This document shows, piece after piece, positions 6,304-7,000 of a stretch of 7,000 nucleotides of DNA. Source of the DNA: Bacteroidota bacterium (lineage in GTDB: Bacteria; Bacteroidota; Bacteroidia; Chitinophagales; LD1); NCBI GenBank assembly GCA_947457525.1, contig CANGXE010000076.1, forward strand, positions 1 through 7,000. Reading direction: 5' to 3'. The position numbers were made by a program, and so were the translations under genes. The notes under the pieces were generated by a model. That model saw only the letters and a list, made by a program, of their open reading frames with translations, searched no databases and was not told the DNA's origin. Each line of letters starts with the position of its first letter. The stretch's first letter is position 1.

Positions 6304-6387
6304 GTGAAAAAATGTCAGCAACTGCGGCTTGGTGTTTAGCCCATACAGTAACCACGTGGATGGTGGCACTGTTTCGAGAGGTTGAAC

Positions 6388-6402
6388 CGGTAAACTTTAC
6401 CG
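6388..6402. promoter_or_regulatory. 15-bp palindrome directly after the DUF2147 stop
   Basis: CGGTAAA-C-TTTACCG is a perfect 7+1+7 inverted repeat ending one base before the TAG of the DUF2147 gene. A smaller GGTT-G-AACC palindrome (6380-6388) abuts it. The short centre suits a DNA operator better than an RNA hairpin, although in the minus-strand transcript it could form a 6-bp stem with a 3-nt loop. There is no U-tract, so a terminator role is weak. Confidence 0.4.
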
Positions 6403-6834
6403 CTATTCGGCCAACCACCACTTCGTGGTGCGCCCTAAAAAAGACATCCCCCAAATATAGCCCCGCAGTTCTAAGTAGGTATGCTTATGTGTCATTTTGC
6501 AATTGTAGTAGTTGCCGCTCGTGGGGTCGTAGACTTTGCCGCCTGTCAGTTGGGTGTCGTTTTTGCGTTCGAGGTCTAGCACCACGGGCATGTTCAAAAA
6601 TGGGCGACCGCGCAATGCTTTGTTGGGGTTTTTATTATCCACCAAGGGTTTGCCGTTTTCATATCCATCTTTCATCCAAACTATTTTGCCAAAATAATTG
6701 CCGTTCACCGCCTTGTAGATTTGAATTTTACTCAAGCTATCTTCCGAAAACCAAACGCGGCAGAATGGGTCGTTAGCCAAAACTGCTGACGAAGCTAAGA
6801 TAACACATAGCACAAAAAGAAAAGGATGTTTCAT
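6403..6834 (-). CDS. Secreted DUF2147 family protein
   Basis: A 143-residue exported protein, probably periplasmic; its function is unknown. A signal peptide (1-20, MKHPFLFVLCVILASSAVLA) precedes NDPFCRVWFSED. The DUF2147 domain fills the rest: SKIQIYKAVNGNYFGKIVWM (35-54), LVDNKNPNKALRGRPFLNM (63-81), TGGKVYDPTSGNYYNCKM (97-114) and YLELRGYIWGMSFLGRTTKW (120-139), all in the family's normal order. The length matches other DUF2147 proteins. I chose the ATG at 6834-6832 because it opens the signal peptide; the frame stays open to an ATG at 6957, but the extra 41 residues are unlike a protein N-terminus and would bury the signal. It is convergent with the T9SS cargo gene. A 6-bp inverted repeat ACTATG-TACAC-CATAGT (6877-6893) lies 43 bp upstream. 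Confidence 0.92.
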   Translation of the reverse strand: MKHPFLFVLCVILASSAVLANDPFCRVWFSEDSLSKIQIYKAVNGNYFGKIVWMKDGYENGKPLVDNKNPNKALRGRPFLNMPVVLDLERKNDTQLTGGKVYDPTSGNYYNCKMTHKHTYLELRGYIWGMSFLGRTTKWWLAE

Positions 6835-6876
6835 AGTCGATGGAGGAAAGGTTGAGCGATGAATGAGGTGGTTTAA

Positions 6877-6893
6877 ACTATGTACACCATAGT
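6877..6893. promoter_or_regulatory. Inverted repeat upstream of the DUF2147 gene
   Basis: ACTATG-TACAC-CATAGT is a perfect 6-bp inverted repeat with a 5-nt loop, 43 bp from the ATG of the minus-strand DUF2147 gene. It is next to an eight-base palindrome, GTTTAAAC (6871-6878). On the minus strand an ATTG and a TAGTTTAA flank the site, but spacing and sequence fit the Bacteroidota promoter poorly, so I do not call a promoter. It is a possible operator; the role is inference. Confidence 0.3.
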
Positions 6894-7000
6894 GTGCAAT
6901 AGGTTGATGATGAAAAATGCGGTAGAAATTCTTCCGACATATCCGCCCACCGGGCATCTACTATCGGCTCGTAGCTCTACTTTCTGCAAGTATAAAAACA

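Noticed and set aside
6330..6420. Possible tRNA or other structured RNA (TTCGAGAGGTTGAACC-like stretch)
   Set aside because: No acceptor stem, anticodon arm or T-arm could be assembled with correct spacing.
6312..6776. Plus-strand 154-residue frame preceded by a strong Shine-Dalgarno
   Set aside because: It mostly overlaps DUF2147 coding sequence in antisense and has no recognisable domain; the ribosome-site-like hairpin is reported as a finding, not as evidence for a gene.
6835..6957. N-terminal extension of the DUF2147 protein from an ATG at 6957
   Set aside because: It would place 41 basic, low-complexity-like residues ahead of a good signal peptide starting at 6834.

Overview
The window looks like Bacteroidota chromosome, probably from a Chitinophagales or Saprospirales-type lineage. 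The main reasons are two proteins ending in type IX secretion (T9SS) type A sorting domains (YPNPF and FPNPF motifs), a Bacteroidota-style surface protein with the APERFNYQAVARN and LLSVPYALFA motifs, and small families common in that phylum (DUF2805, DUF1801, DUF1003, PhnA, DUF2147). Most starts lack a Shine-Dalgarno sequence, which also fits. There are no phage, plasmid, IS, CRISPR, rRNA or tRNA genes; apart from a few small structured DNA elements it reads as ordinary chromosomal sequence.

Layout. Positions 1-279 hold no convincing gene but carry four 21-bp tandem repeats (171-254). Each unit contains a short hairpin, and one base-pair position shows a compensated change. Five minus-strand genes follow, read from right to left: a 598-residue secreted multidomain protein with PKD, cadherin-like and Ig-like regions and a T9SS C-terminal domain (4301-2505), a DUF1801 protein (2461-2084), a PhnA/YjdM-family protein (1982-1401), a DUF1003 two-helix membrane protein (1325-612) and a DUF2805 protein (573-280). 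Gaps are 43, 101, 75 and 38 bp, so some may be co-transcribed, but their functions do not form an evident pathway.

A divergent intergenic region (4302-4593) carries a perfect 7-bp stem-loop, a second T-loop hairpin, a 13-bp palindrome and a weak Bacteroidota -7 box. To its right is a two-gene plus-strand unit: a secreted fibre-like surface protein (4594-5643), then 21 bp later a small T9SS cargo protein (5665-6180), closed by a strong intrinsic terminator (6206-6242). The convergent minus-strand gene 6834-6403 encodes a secreted DUF2147 protein. The space between holds a 10-bp hairpin with Shine-Dalgarno/anti-Shine-Dalgarno arms and a 15-bp palindrome against the DUF2147 stop codon.

Functionally, four of the eight genes encode exported proteins, two of them T9SS cargo, so the right-hand part is mostly cell-surface biology. 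The left part is conserved small proteins of largely unknown role. I do not see a clear novel multi-gene system. The most unusual signals are the tandem hairpin array at the left edge, the surface-protein pair and the structured DNA at 6273-6402.
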